The notes: a model not told the origin generated them from the letters alone. A stretch of 64,000 nucleotides of DNA from Diabrotica undecimpunctata (GCF_040954645.1 NC_092806.1:115984458-116048457), one strand, 5' to 3'; numbered from the stretch's first letter, positions 43,076-54,459 are shown. Numbers and translations are program-made.

Positions 43076-43681
43076 TTACCAAACCCACTTCTGATTTTTA
43101 CTACCAATACCCTTTTTAGCCTTTCTATACTCAGTAGTCTCCATCCCAACACCAGTTATAGGGTTGCGTAGCATACTAGAGCATAAAACACCTTCAGATG
43201 ACGTTGATGGTTTTTCTCTTGACGATTTCTTCTTTCCACTATTAATACTTTTTCTAGCTGTGCTTGCAGCGCTCCGTTCCGAAACAATATTAAATTCTCT
43301 AGTATCTATAGGAGTAACAGGAACACTTCTTGAAGATTGAAGAACGTTAGTGTCATCACCCACTTCGTGCATAGGTGGTATTTCGTCTGTTTCATCAATT
43401 TCTTCATTTAAATTGAGTTCGTTAAGATTATCAACAACATTAACATCTTGTTCTATACCTTCATCTGATACATTTAATTTCTCTAAATCATGTCTTTCCG
43501 TAACTTTGTCTCCTCCTTCAAAGTTGTCAATAGGCCTTGAAGAGCCGTATATAAAGCCATTATTTTGTGAAGATGTAGGGCGTCTTCGTAACTTCATAGG
43601 AGAGTATCCGTTTATTGAAAATATCTGTCTTCCATCTGTTAAATCTTCATTTAGGCAAAAAATATCACTAGCGTTTCTCAT
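43076..43681 (-). CDS. Intact 201-aa protein of unknown function
   Basis: A single uninterrupted frame of 201 codons, one of very few long open frames here that do not show mobile-element motifs. It is hydrophilic, with no membrane segment. The N-terminal 35 residues contain D-I-F-C-L-N-E-D and S-P-M-K-L-R-R-R-P-T; residues about 55-110 are very acidic (N-L-N-E-L-N-L-N-E-E-I-D-E-T-D-E-I); residues about 135-160 are Ser/Lys-rich; and the C-terminus is basic, with M-L-R-N-P-I-T-G-V-G-M and ends K-W-V-W. Acidic and basic low-complexity parts suggest an intrinsically disordered protein. The R-N-P-x-T-G motif faintly recalls Jupiter-type microtubule-associated proteins, which is not enough to name it. 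No intron is seen, so it may be a single-exon gene or a retrocopy. A Jockey element inserted 290 bp upstream of its start. Confidence 0.6.
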   Translation of the reverse strand: MRNASDIFCLNEDLTDGRQIFSINGYSPMKLRRRPTSSQNNGFIYGSSRPIDNFEGGDKVTERHDLEKLNVSDEGIEQDVNVVDNLNELNLNEEIDETDEIPPMHEVGDDTNVLQSSRSVPVTPIDTREFNIVSERSAASTARKSINSGKKKSSREKPSTSSEGVLCSSMLRNPITGVGMETTEYRKAKKGIGSKNQKWVW

Positions 43682-43981
43682 CTTTAAAAATAATATGATT
43701 TTTAAAAGGGGAATGTCACTTTGACGTAATATTTATAGCTAGACAAATTTATCGCCATATCAGTGTGACGCCATGCTGTATGTTTTTAGTTATTTTTGTT
43801 TTAATGAGCGAAGTATCCACAATATGTTATCTTCAAAATAGTTTATGTTAAACTTTTAAGGAACGTTTTAACTTTAGATGATATCTCACAAAACTACTAT
43901 GCAAATGACTTTCGTTTTTCAATAATCGAGAGCTACAGAAGCAAAACTTTAATCTATTTAGCATATATTTAATATTAATAA
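43682..43981. other. Upstream region of the 201-aa ORF
   Basis: No other gene seen. The target duplication AATATTAATAA of the Jockey-like LINE occupies 43971-43981. Confidence 0.4.
43700..43740 (-). promoter_or_regulatory. Possible TATA box for the 201-aa ORF
   Basis: On the minus strand TATAAATA lies at 43737-43730, 49 bp before the ATG. Transcription would then start near 43706, leaving a very short leader. The motif is plain to see; its function is inferred. Confidence 0.3.
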
Positions 43982-44218
43982 TTGGATTCCTATTCGAAAA
44001 GCCAACGAGTCAACACCTCGGCTTCTTCAAATAGTATTTCTTATAAAAAAAACTTGTCAGTTAATGTGTTTTGTTATCAAGTAATTATTGAAAGTGAAAA
44101 GTTTTTTGTGAAACAACTTGGTACCTATGTAAACTTTATAATTGATACAAACACAATAAATAGGCCAGGCATTGCGCCTGATTTTCATTAAATATTTTGG
44201 CATCCAGAATATTTAAAA

Positions 44219-45561
44219 ATGCTTCTTCAACCCACCGCTCCAAGCTACGCAGCTGTTACCACATCAAAAACAACAAAACCTACACCGGCGACCACATCAT
44301 ATCCTAGCAGAAAGCAAGCAATAGTATTAAATGCTCTTCCGGATACAGCTCTCTTCGATTACATTAAGGCGATCGGTGAAATCGTAACACCAAAGCGTAT
44401 TACCCACGCTTCCCGCATATCTAACCAACGCATTTGCATCTTTCTTGCTTCTATTTCTGACGTCGATATTCTTCTTAAAAACAATCCCACCGTTTCCGTT
44501 AAAAATGAAATTGTCCACATCCGCAGACTCATTTCCCCAACTAAAAGATTGTTAATATCTAATGTATGTCCATCGATTCCAAATCAACTTATCGAGCAGG
44601 CATTAAAAAACGAACTTGGTCTGCAACTAGCCTCACCTGTATCTCAGATTCGTACAGGCTCACCCGATGAAGATTATTCCCATATATTAAGTTTTCGACG
44701 GTCTATCTACGTAATACCAGATAAAGACAATTTCGAAATACAAACCTCCGTATTAATACATTTTGAAAACACTTCCTTCCGAATCTTCGTTACATCAGAC
44801 AAACTAGAATGTTTCCTTTGCCAAAAATCCGGACATACGGCTGAAACCTGTCAAAACCCACCGGATACCACTACCCACTCCCGTTTCGCCCAAGTACCTA
44901 ATGAATCCACCAACAATAGCCCCACCGCACCTTCCGGCACCTCTCACACTTCTGACCCAAATTCTGCCTCCGACAATTTATCCAACGTCACACCTCTACC
45001 TTTAGATCAACCTCAACCTACACCTCCTACTATCGCCCTCCTGAAAAGAGCCCATTCAACTGACTCAAGCCTCGATTCTCCCCCTGTAATTGCCATTTCA
45101 GATCCTACTACTCACACTCCAATAGATCCACATTCCCTCGATGACACCTCCTTCCGGGCCCCCAAATCAGCCCCTAAAAAAAATCGAAAACCAAAGATAC
45201 AAAACCATCAGCCACTATCAGCCCGTCTGCCCGCTTAATCATAGAAAATCTTATAGCAGCAAACCCATCATCCTTTTCAATTAACTCGCTACAACTAATT
45301 GCTTTCTTGGAAAATTCTTTCGACTGCCATGACCCCTTAGCTGAAGCATACCAATTTACTACGAACATTAACGCCCTTCTTGATGACCTTAAACAAATAT
45401 ACCATAATATCTCTGATAGATCACTTAAAAATCGTATAACTCGCCTACAAAAAAAAATTAAGGCTACGATGAATCTAAATGATGTTATTGACACTGTTAG
45501 TCTTGCATCTGTTAGCTCTAATGACAGTGACCCATCCTTAGACAAAACCGACCTGCCTTAA
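44219..45561 (+). pseudogene. ORF1: Jockey-like ORF1 (gag-like, zinc knuckle), one frameshift
   Basis: Starts at the ATG 44219 and is open for 339 codons to 45238. A pro- and thr-rich N-terminus leads to an RNA-binding-like region (residues about 40-180), then the zinc knuckle C-F-L-C-Q-K-S-G-H-T-A-E-T-C near 44810-44851 (C-x2-C-x4-H-x4-C) and a Ser/Pro-rich region. Near an A8 run at about 45177-45184 the reading must move one frame: the other frame continues N-L-I-A-A-N-P-S-S-F-S-I-N-S-L-Q-L-I-A-F and runs open to a stop at 45559-45561. Together they give about 447 codons, the usual length. A single-base slip in the A-run is the simplest cause. ORF1 protein binds the element RNA into particles. 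Confidence 0.87.
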
Positions 45562-48500
45562 TTTATAACTTTTATATTCACTATAATTCAATGGAATTGC
45601 GACGGATATTATCCGCGCTTAGAACGTCTGCAGCTACTGATATCTCTCCACCACCCCACCTTCATTTGCTTACAGGAAACTAACTTCACGTCAACTAATC
45701 TCCATACACTCAAAGATTTTGAAGGGTATCATTACATCAGATCTGTCTGCTCCAGAGCTAGTGGAGGTACATCTATATTTGCTTCTAAAGACCATTACTC
45801 CACTCTTCTTCCTCTGACTACCAATCTCGAAGCCGTCGCCATCACTACTTACTGCCCTAACAAACTTACAATATGCTCTATATACATCCCTCCTGACTAC
45901 ATTCTAAAGGAAGAAGAACTTCTTGATTTAGTGTACCAACTCCCCCAACCCTATATAATTGTAGGAGACTTCAACGCCCACAACACTATGTGGGGCTCCT
46001 CGCGTACATTCGGACGTGGTAAAGTTGTTGAAAATATTCTTGATTGCACTAGTTCATGTATCCTTAATACGGGATCACACACCCACTTTAACATTGCTTC
46101 AGGTGCTTTTTCTGCCATCGATCTAAGCATATGTGATCCCAAATCGGCCCCCAAATTACCCTGGCAAACAGCGGACGACCTTCACGACAGCAACCATTTC
46201 CCTATAATTATACGTGACAACACCTATGACCAAGTTTCAGTGAGAAGTTATTGGCGCTTCAACAAGGCTAATTGGCCAGAGTTCTCCAAAAAATCGGAAT
46301 CCCTAATATGTAAATTACCTAACTCTAATAATATCGATGATTCCATAAAACTATTCTCAGATGCCATAATTAAAGCAGCATTAACTCATATTGGCAAAAC
46401 TACAATTAGCTCCCGACATAAAGTTGTTCCTTGGTGGAACTCTCAATGTGAACTCGCAATTCGACAATCAAAGACTGCGCTCAATCAATACCGCAAACAT
46501 AAAAGTCCTGAAAATCTAATTAAGTATAAAAAGCTGAAAGCCAAAGCCAAATACGTTGTCAAACAGAGCAAGAAAACATCCTCGCATAACTATGTATCGT
46601 CTTTGAATGATAACACAAATCCCTCCCAAATGTGGAAAAAAATCCGACAAGTTCAGGGACAAAAAACTAACACCAAAATTACCCATTTAATCTCTAACAG
46701 CACTTCTTCTAGCAACAGCCAAATTATTTGCAATACCCTGGCTAATACATTTGAGGAACAATTTCACAACAAACTCAAACCCCTAATTTCATCCTCTACA
46801 CAAGAACCGCTCTCCTACAACCTCACTTCACAGCACTTACAAGATATCGACAATATTAATTCTCCTTTCTCACTTTCTGAACTTACATCTGCTTTATCCT
46901 CATGCAAAAATACTTCTGCCGGCCCTGATGATATCCCTTATATTTTTCTTAAAAACCTACCCAACCGCTGCCTCACTTTCCTGTTAGACATATATAACTC
47001 TATCTGGTCTTCTCAAATATTTCCTACTCAATGGAACACATCCGTAATTATACCTGTCCTAAAACATGGCCAAACACCAATCTTTCCTCAGTCCTATAGA
47101 CCGATTTCTCTCACTTGCACCATGTGCAAATTAATGGAAACGATGATAAACAGACGTCTTTTATGGTTTATTGACAAACACCAAATTTTACCTAAAGAAC
47201 AATCCGGTTTTCGTCGACATCGTTCCACAAGCGATAACCTCGTCCTCCTTCATGCCCACATCGCCGGAGCTATTAATAACAGTCAAGAAGTGATTGCCTG
47301 CATTTTTGATATTGAAGCTGCCTTCGATAAAATACCTAGACAGGTTATTCTCGATAAACTATTATTATATGGCCTTAATGGTAATATTTTTAAATTCATC
47401 AAGCACTTTCTTAGCTCTAGATCTTTCAGAGTCTCTGTAAATGGTTGTATATCATCACCACACATCCAACAAGACGGAGTCCCTCAGGGCTCTGTATTAA
47501 GCCCCACATTGTTTATTTTATCAATTAACCATATATGCCACAGTCTTCCCTCCCCAGTCAAATTTACTTCATATGCTGATGACCTTGTAATTTATTGCCA
47601 TGGTGTTGCGACCACTACTACTTGCAAACTTCTCCAAACATCTGTGGACTTATTACAAAATAGATTGACTGCCATCGGCCTGTCCCTCTCATCTACAAAA
47701 TCACAACTCATTAAATTTACCAGAAAAACACTCTCCACTGCCCCTAAAGTCTTAGTGAATAACCACCCTCTCCCAGTCGTTGATCACCGCAAAATTCTAG
47801 GACTAATATTCGACTCCCGACTTTCTTGGAAACTACATATTCAGGAAACTAGAGCAGAGTACCTAAAACGTTTAAATATTATCAAAACACTTTCCCACTA
47901 CCAATGGGGCGCTAACGAATGTACACTATTAAAAGTATATAGGTCTCTCATTCGCTCTAAACTCGATTACGGCAGCTTTATATATATATGTCAGCATCCA
48001 AAACATCTTTACAAACCCTTAATTCTGTGCATAATACTGCTATCCGCCTCTGTTTAGGAGCTTTTCGTAGCAGTCCAGCTGAGAGCCTCTACCGCGAAGC
48101 CAACGAACCTCCTCTTTGGCTTAGGCGCCAATATCTCCTCCTTTCTTACGCTGCCTCTACTTCAGCTAACCTTTCTAATCCAGTACACACACTGCTGACA
48201 TTACCCAACTATACTAGTACTCACCCTCCTGCTCCACGCATACACACTATCGCCCTCTTACTTCCAACTTTAATACCACATATAAATTTATCCCTAACTA
48301 ACCCTCTCCCGATCCCGCAGAACTCTCCTTGGACCAAAACTTTACCGAAATTTAATGTGTCACTTACAAAGTTTAGTAAGGCAGAAACCAACCAGGATTT
48401 GATTAGGAAATCCTTACTAGAAATTCTTAATTTTAAGAAATTCGATCGGGTACTCTACACTGACGCATCAAAGAGCGAAACGGGGGTTGGTTGGGCGGTT

Positions 48501-49247
48501 ACCACTACGGAAACAGTCGTTAGTTCATGTCAAATACCTGCCACATGCAGCGTTCACACTGGTGAACTGTATGCTATTTACCAAGCCTTCAAACTCTGTA
48601 CAGCACCCAATCAACATATTGCCATCTGTACAGACTCCCTTGCCTCTATCCAGTCCATCAATAATCTATTTACTAATCACCCTCTTGTAGAAAAAATCCA
48701 TGATATTTACCAAAATCTTATCATCCACGACATCCATATCACTATCATATGGATTCCCTCCCACATCGGGATTATGGGTAACGACAACGCCGATCGCTTT
48801 GCCAAAGAAGCTGCTGTATCCAATTGTACACCACGTAATATACAAATTGCCAGTGACCTAAAAACTAGTATAAAGAAACTCGTACGAAATTACTGGCAGA
48901 ATCATTGGAACCAATCCACTACATTTTTACACCAAATAGATCAGACGATTGAGCGGTTCGTTATCCCTGGTATAACTAGAAATGAGATGGTTGTTGCTAG
49001 AAGATTGCGTATTGGTCACACCAAATGTACACATGGTCACCTAATGAATTCTGCACCTAAGCCAATCTGTCACTATTGCCAATCTCCACTAAGCGTTCTA
49101 CACATCCTTGTGGACTGCCCTCACTACAATAAACGACGCCAAGAACTGGGCATGGAAGGCGACATCAAAGATATATTATCGAACCAGAGCCAAGTCATCA
49201 CAGCTATCCAGTTCCTGAAGCTAGAAAACTTATTAAATAGTATATAA
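45562..49247 (+). pseudogene. ORF2: Jockey-like ORF2: endonuclease, reverse transcriptase, RNase H, one frameshift
   Basis: The frame follows the ORF1 stop directly and is in the same phase. It has no ATG at its natural start, where related elements begin just before I-I-Q-W-N-C-D-G-Y. Endonuclease: L-Q-E-T-N-F near 45680, V-G-D-F-N-A-H-N near 45960, S-N-H-F-P-I near 46190. Reverse transcriptase: A-G-P-D-D-I-P near 46920, A-F-D-K near 47320, Q-D-G-V-P-Q-G-S-V-L-S-P near 47470, and the active site S-Y-A-D-D-L-V at 47569-47589. A shift in a TATATATATATG run at about 47977-47990 changes frame. RNase H: Y-T-D-A-S-K near 48460, H-T-G-E-L-Y near 48560, C-T-D-S-L-A near 48630, W-I-P-S-H-I-G near 48750, N-A-D-R. 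A Cys-His cluster C-H-Y-C near 49070 precedes the stop at 49247. All catalytic residues are present. Confidence 0.9.
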
Positions 49248-49340
49248 CTATAGTAAATAATATGTAATTGTACCTTTATAATTGTATCCACGGTCCCTCG
49301 TGCTAATGGCCGAAGCTGTCACAAGCACGTTAAATTAAAT
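49248..49340 (+). other. 3' untranslated region of the Jockey-like LINE
   Basis: Contains the short stretch CGTGCTAATGGCCGAAGCTG near 49298-49317, of a kind common at Jockey 3' ends, and leads into the A-tail. Confidence 0.6.
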
Positions 49341-49363
49341 AAAAAAAAAAAAAATATTAATAA

Positions 49364-49740
49364 ATGAGATTAAAAATTTGGGACAAAGAAAACCTAAAGG
49401 TGGGACGAGTAATAGAAAAAAGGAACTGGGTTTAGTTAATACTATTTTAAGATAAACATAATACAAATTGTACACCAACCGTATTATAATGTTTAGTTTG
49501 TCAAGAGATATTTCAACAACTAAAAGGCCACTGATAATTAAGTTTTGAACATTGGTGGAAAGAATTGAAAATCTAAAATTTTATGAAATAATAATTGGTA
49601 GAGGATTTTATGAAAAAGGAAACGGAATATGTGCTCTAGGTATAAAAAGAGTAACTGGAGATCCATCACAGCTTCATAAACTTAAAAAAAAAGGCAGTGG
49701 CTTCGTTCTTTGCCCTGATACTCCAGTTGCCAAAGACGAA
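49364..49740 (+). other. Spacer with an unassigned 75-codon open frame (49552-49779)
   Basis: The frame ends F-V-L-C-P-D-T-P-V-A-K-D-E-N-A and then enters the arm of foldback element B, where it stops. It has no recognisable domain. The end of the frame is encoded by repeat sequence, so it is either a truncated coding remnant or chance. Confidence 0.35.
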
Positions 49741-50299
49741 AATGCCACCGAACCTCTAAAAATCATACGAAGAAGCTGAATTTTGCTGAGAATAAATTTT
49801 GGGTTCCCAAAAATGATGCAAAATAGTTTGCCACTCCAACCCTCGGGCTTCATCCTAAATCCCCCCTCGTAAGAGGAGGAGGGACGGAATACATCGATTT
49901 ACCAAGAATCTGTACGATGTAGGAAAAACGTTTTAAACAAGAAATATAGCTGAGATAACTTTAAACAAAAATGTTTACATATTAGCACATTTTCTGTAGA
50001 ACGAACTGATCTCTCAGAAACAACGCTTGAAGCGACCGGCGATATAATGTCAGTTACACGCGCGAAATCAATTTTTTAAATAAAATTTGTATCAGGCTTG
50101 ATAGTAAAAATTCAATATCTTTTGATCAGAGTGTCCTATCGACAAAAATCAAAATGCGTTTTAAAGGTAATGAGTGCAGCTTTTTTATCCAATTTCAATT
50201 TTTAGAGCCTAGTCTTCCAAACCTATAGCATGAAAGTTCGATTTTGAGTTTTGGCAACAAATATGAACTATGCCTAAAAAACTTTGAATTTAAAGCGAC

Positions 50300-51403
50300 T
50301 TCTACGGTACACAAAAACAAATATGAAGATTCATACGAAACCAACGGAAAGAAATGGCAACATTGAAGGAATACAATAACATACCAGCAAACGAATGGGA
50401 AAGATACCTGACGGAACTGTTTAAAGGAAAGGAAAATAAAAATCAACACAATAACGTACCTGAATTAAGACACGAAATAGAAATCAGTTTTCAGGAAGTA
50501 GAGATAGCCATAAATTCATTCAAATATAGAAAGTCACCAGGACCAGACGGAATAAACAACGAGCTTCTAAAATTTGGAGGAGAAAGTATAAGCCTAGAGA
50601 TTACAAAACTTATACAAAAACCAATATTGCACTGCAAGATACCAGACGCATGGAGAAACAGCATAATGATGCCAACGTTCAAGAAAGGATATAAAGAAGA
50701 GCCCAAAAATTATAGAGGTATAAATCTACTGAACACTGCATTTCAGCTTACCACAAAAGTCCTAACCAACAAAATCAATAAACTAACAACTTTATCAGAT
50801 GAACAACAATGATTCAGATCTAGAAGATTTTGCGTAGACGCCATATTTGTACTTAGACAAATCATAGAACAGGCCATTGAGTACAATCAACCAGCATATC
50901 TATGTTTCATAGACGTGACAAAGGCTTTCCATCGCATCCAAGTCGAAGACGTCTTCCACCTACTGTATAAAAGAAATATTGATCAATATTATACAAACCA
51001 TCGAAACCATCTACTTCCATAATCGAATAAAGGCAAAGGTAAATGGAAAACTAACACAGTGTATACCAGTACAAAGCAGAGTCAGACAGGGTGACTCGTT
51101 AAGCCTACTTCTCTTTAATATAATAATGGACGAAATACTACAAGCAGTACGTAAAGGTCATGGTTACAGAATGGAGAACAAAGAAATCTAAATATTATGT
51201 TATGCAGACGAAGCCGCATTAAGCGGCGAGACAGAAGACGAGCTCCAAAGATTAACACACATCTCCAATACAACAGCCAAGATTACAATATGATAATATC
51301 AGCAGAAAAAATCAAATGTATAACAACATCTAAATACCCGCTACGATGTTAAATCGAAATTGATGGGAAAGTAATAAAGCAGAAGAAAGGTTTAGATATT
51401 TGG

Positions 51404-51461
<58 letters not shown>

Positions 51462-51960
51462 GGAGATGTTAAAGAAGAAGTACGACAACAAAGCTTAAAA
51501 GCAAATAAAGCGGCGGGATCTCTTAATGGCACAATCTGGAAGTACAAACATCTAAGACAAGACACAAAAACAAGAATCTATAATGCAGCAATTAGACCTA
51601 TATTAATTAACATACATGGCGGAGACAAGAGCTGACACATCTAAAACGAGACGACTACTAGAACCAAAAGAGATGAACATACTTCGATGAAAATCAGGGA
51701 AAGTCTGTTAGATAGTGAGAGAAGCGAAAACATAAGAAGAGCATGCAATATAGAAGACATAAATTGATGGGTGACAAAACGGAAACAGGAGTGGAACGGA
51801 CACATTAGTAGAATGGCAGAGGATAGGATAGTACGAATAGCACGAGATAAGTCACCAAATGGACGAGGAAGTATTGGCAGACCAAGTAAAAGATGGTGCG
51901 ATAATTTAAATAATTTAGGAGGCTAATATTGAAGAAAAACAGGCTTTAAAGCCTACATAC
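50300..51960 (+). pseudogene. RTE-like reverse transcriptase inside foldback element B
   Basis: An initial frame of 152 codons (50354-50812) has W-E-R-Y-L-T-E-L-F, S-P-G-P-D-G-I-N-N-E-L-L and K-N-Y-R-G-I-N-L-L. After stops it continues in other frames: D-A-I-F-V-L-R-Q-I-I-E and F-I-D-V-T-K-A-F-H-R near 50930 (the usual second Asp is His), V-R-Q-G-D-S-L-S-L near 51080-51110, and C-Y-A-D-E-A-A-L-S near 51200 (active site Y-A-D-E instead of Y-A-D-D). Then a TA run (51411-51458) and the tail W-N-G-H-I-S-R-M and G-R-G-S-I-G-R-P. Both substitutions hit catalytic Asp positions. Tail layout differs from the other RTE-like copies here, so it is another subfamily. Confidence 0.82.
51411..51458. repeat. 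TA microsatellite inside the LINE relic
   Basis: About 48 bp of TA dinucleotides, expanded within the Y-L-G segment of the LINE coding sequence. Confidence 0.9.
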
Positions 51961-52275
51961 AAGCAGGAAGCCTCAAAATTGCCGGTCGTGTTATTTCTGA
52001 GAAAACGGTTCATTCTACACAAAAAGTGATAATAAACATTTTTGTTTAAAATTATCTCAGCTACATTTTTTACCTAAAACATTTTTTTCTACGACGCACA
52101 GATTCTTTGTAAATCAACTTTTTCCGTCCTCCTCCCTATGTTGGGGTTTTATCGGGAAAACGGTGAGTATTAGTGGTTAACATTTTTGCATCTTTTTGGG
52201 GTACCAAAATTGGCATTCTCAGCAACATTCAGCTTGTCCGAATGATTTTTAGAGGTCAAATCTCTGACGATTGGA

Positions 52276-53080
52276 CTAAAAAACAATCAGAACAGGTATA
52301 TTTTGATACAGTTTATTTAATATCAATGTTGGCATTCAAAGTAAAAAAATAATAGTTGTTTGTTGTTTGCGAATCAGTCTAATCTTGACATCCATAAAAC
52401 AAGATTTAAAATATTCAAGAACCTGTTATGTCGTTCTAATATATATGTTATTAGAGGCGTGGGCAGAATTTTCAAGTCAGTGAGATCGCATTTAGTAGAT
52501 AAAACAATATTTGTAACTATGTATTATATAATTATAATTTTAGATTGTCTGTTGTACATAAAAGCCAATCGCAGGATTATATTAAATAAAAAGCTATGTG
52601 ACGTGGTGGTTCTAGTAGGCAGATCTCAATCATAGTTACTTCGTTTTTTTATAACCAAATTCTATAATTGCTACGCATGGATTTACACAGAGCGTACAAC
52701 GAACTTTATTGACCTACAGGTAAAAGACATTTACTAACCCTCTGTTGGTTCTTCTAATAGATACACCGAAATTTTTAATACATGTTGTTGAAACGCTATT
52801 TAATACCAACACAATGATGACATTTAAAATATTTATGAAACAAAATAGAACTGAAATTATGGTAATTAACTAATTATACATTTATGTAGAAGTCTTACAA
52901 AGTGGAAAAATATTAAAAAAATACTAATTTCATACATATTTACATATTTCCGCCACTTTTCGGCATTGATTTCTTAAAATAATTGTTCAAAATATTTTTT
53001 AACATCTTATATTTTAATGTGGTACTCTTCTTTGCCACATAAGATTATCCTTGAGTCCATATAATTTCAAAGGCTTTGTT
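52276..53080. other. No gene recognised
   Basis: AT-rich; a 91-codon plus-strand frame at 52360-52635 has no known domain. Confidence 0.4.
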
Positions 53081-53082
53081 TG

Positions 53083-53165
53083 CAGCGATGGAAAAAAGTC
53101 GAAGTACTAGAAGTAGAAGTACTTCGGTACTAGAAATACTAGTCGAAGTACTAAAAGTACTTCAG
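53083..53165. repeat. AGTACTTC-type low-complexity repeat, possibly a hAT terminus
   Basis: Begins CAGCGATGGAAAAAAGT and then repeats GAAGTACT/AGTACTTC units in both orientations. Several hAT families end in a similar CAG[CG]GATGG...AAGTACTT sequence. No partner end was found. Confidence 0.4.
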
Positions 53166-53169
53166 CCCT

Positions 53170-53570
53170 ATTAGCACATATCCATCCAATATATCTACAT
53201 TTTGCTACTGGTTTAACCGGGCATATTTTCACAGTGAGAGTTGTGGCCTTCGTATCCAGGTATTTTGGCACTCTCACAGCCGATTCTGGACCGAAATATT
53301 TTGTAGCTGATGCTCTTCTGGTAAGTGAATCAGCTCTTTCATTGCTGTGTATTACTAGGTGACCTGGAACCCATACTGGAAGATAACAGTTCTCACTGGT
53401 GGTCCGCCAGCCTGTTGAGTTCCTCCCGGCATTCCCACACCAGCTTACACTCCACCTAAAGGCTTATGAGTGCTCCCATGGCTGCTTAGCTATCTGCTTG
53501 AATATCACGCACGCGAGCCTTCTGCAGTATTAGACCCGTTTGTATATCAGGTACCTATGACGTTGCAGTC
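53170..53570 (-). pseudogene. LINE RNase H fragment (R1/Jockey-like)
   Basis: Minus strand: a D-I-Q-A-D-S-stop-A-A-M-G-A-L segment, C-K-L-V-W-E-C-R-E-E-L-N-R-L-A, then, after a shift, W-V-P-G-H-L-V-I-H-S-N-E-R-A-D-S-L-T-R-R (the W-V-P-G-H-x-G...N-E-x-A-D RNase H signature) and K-Y-F-G-P-E-S-A. Stops and one shift are present. The W-V-P-G-H form is common in R1-like and related LINE clades, different from the W-I-P-S-H form of the Jockey copies in this window. Confidence 0.65.
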
Positions 53571-53719
53571 TTGGTCGAAATTTTTGTGACGATTGGGCAG
53601 AATTGGATGTTAATTAAAGGCACGAAAAAGGTAAGACATTGGTTACTTTAGTATATATTTCTACACTTTTACTTTATTTTTTGCATAAAACGAATTAAAT
53701 TATTAATACATATATTGCA

Positions 53720-54450
53720 AATGGAGATAATAGAATCAAGAGGTAGAAATGGACCTGCAGTTACCAAAAGGGAGATTGAAAAAACACTAAAACGTATAAA
53801 AATGATAAAGCCATGGGACCGGATGAAATACCTACAGAAATTTTAAGAATGCTAACAGATAATTACCTGGATATAGTAGTAGAATTATTCACCAAAATTT
53901 ACTATACCAGGAAATTCCGCAAAATGGCTAATATCATAGGTCTGGAATGGCTCTGAACACAAAAAAACAAAAATCATGATTGCCAGTGAGAACAAGATTG
54001 AAGACTAAACAATCTACGTTAATTAAAAAACCTTTAGAGATACAATTATTTGGGATGTGAGCTAAATGAACAATGGGACCGCAGACTTAAAATAAAACGA
54101 CGCTTGAAATGGCCAGACGCCAGAAGCGCTTTCAATAAAATGAAATCATTATTATGCAATGGAAAACTGGGAGAAAAAATTAGAACTAGAATATTGAGAT
54201 GTTAGGTATTCTGTCCTTTTATATCGAGTTGAAACCTGGACAATTACGGACGCAACTGAAAAAGACTGGCTAGCTTTGAGATGTGGTGTTATCGAAGAGT
54301 ATGGAAAATATCATGGACACAACACGTAACAAGCGCGAAAACATTAAGATGAAAAAAAAAAAGAATTATTCAACACCATGAAAGAAAGGAAACTAAGCTA
54401 CTTTGGTCACATACTAAGAACTGAAATTCCAAATAACTTTTCACAATAAC
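53720..54450 (+). pseudogene. RTE-like LINE fragment with internal deletion
   Basis: Starts M-E-I-I-E-S-R-G and I-E-K-T-L-K-R-I-K, then in the next frame D-K-A-M-G-P-D-E-I-P-T-E-I-L (first reverse-transcriptase block, about 53810-53845). The catalytic blocks are deleted at about 53960-54040. It resumes with Y-N-Y-L-G-C-E-L-N, I-R-T-R-I-L-R-C near 54180, a damaged Y-x-V-E-T-W, F-E-M-W-C-Y-R-R-V-W and Y-F-G-H-I-L-R near 54405. Dead copy. Confidence 0.78.
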
Positions 54451-54459
54451 AATTTTCAA

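Larger units (their letters stand above)
43982..49352 (+). mobile_element. Full-length Jockey-like LINE with 11-bp target-site duplication
   Basis: AATATTAATAA occurs at 43971-43981 and at 49353-49363. Between them lie a 237-bp 5' leader, ORF1, ORF2 with endonuclease, reverse transcriptase and RNase H, a short 3' untranslated region and an A-tail (about 49340-49352). Length 5.37 kb is normal for the clade. The only obvious coding faults are a shift in ORF1 at an A-run and a shift in ORF2 in a TA-run, plus a missing ATG at the start of ORF2, so this is a young copy and the best reference in the window for the other Jockey fragments. Confidence 0.92.
49745..52275. mobile_element. Foldback element B, with a reverse transcriptase between the arms
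   Basis: The left arm (about 49745-50290) and right arm (about 51965-52275) are inverted copies: both contain CCTCTAAAAATCAT, CTGAATTTTGCTGAG-like, AAAGATGCAAAA-like, GGAGGAGGGACGGA-like and AGCTGAGATAA segments in mirrored order. The arms also match foldback element A at 23.9-26.96 kb. The space between is filled by a LINE fragment which meets the right arm without a spacer. No transposase seen, no target duplication resolved. Confidence 0.65.

Noticed and set aside
49552..49779. 75-codon ORF as a host gene
   Set aside because: Its end is encoded by the foldback arm, and it has no promoter, splice site or recognisable domain.
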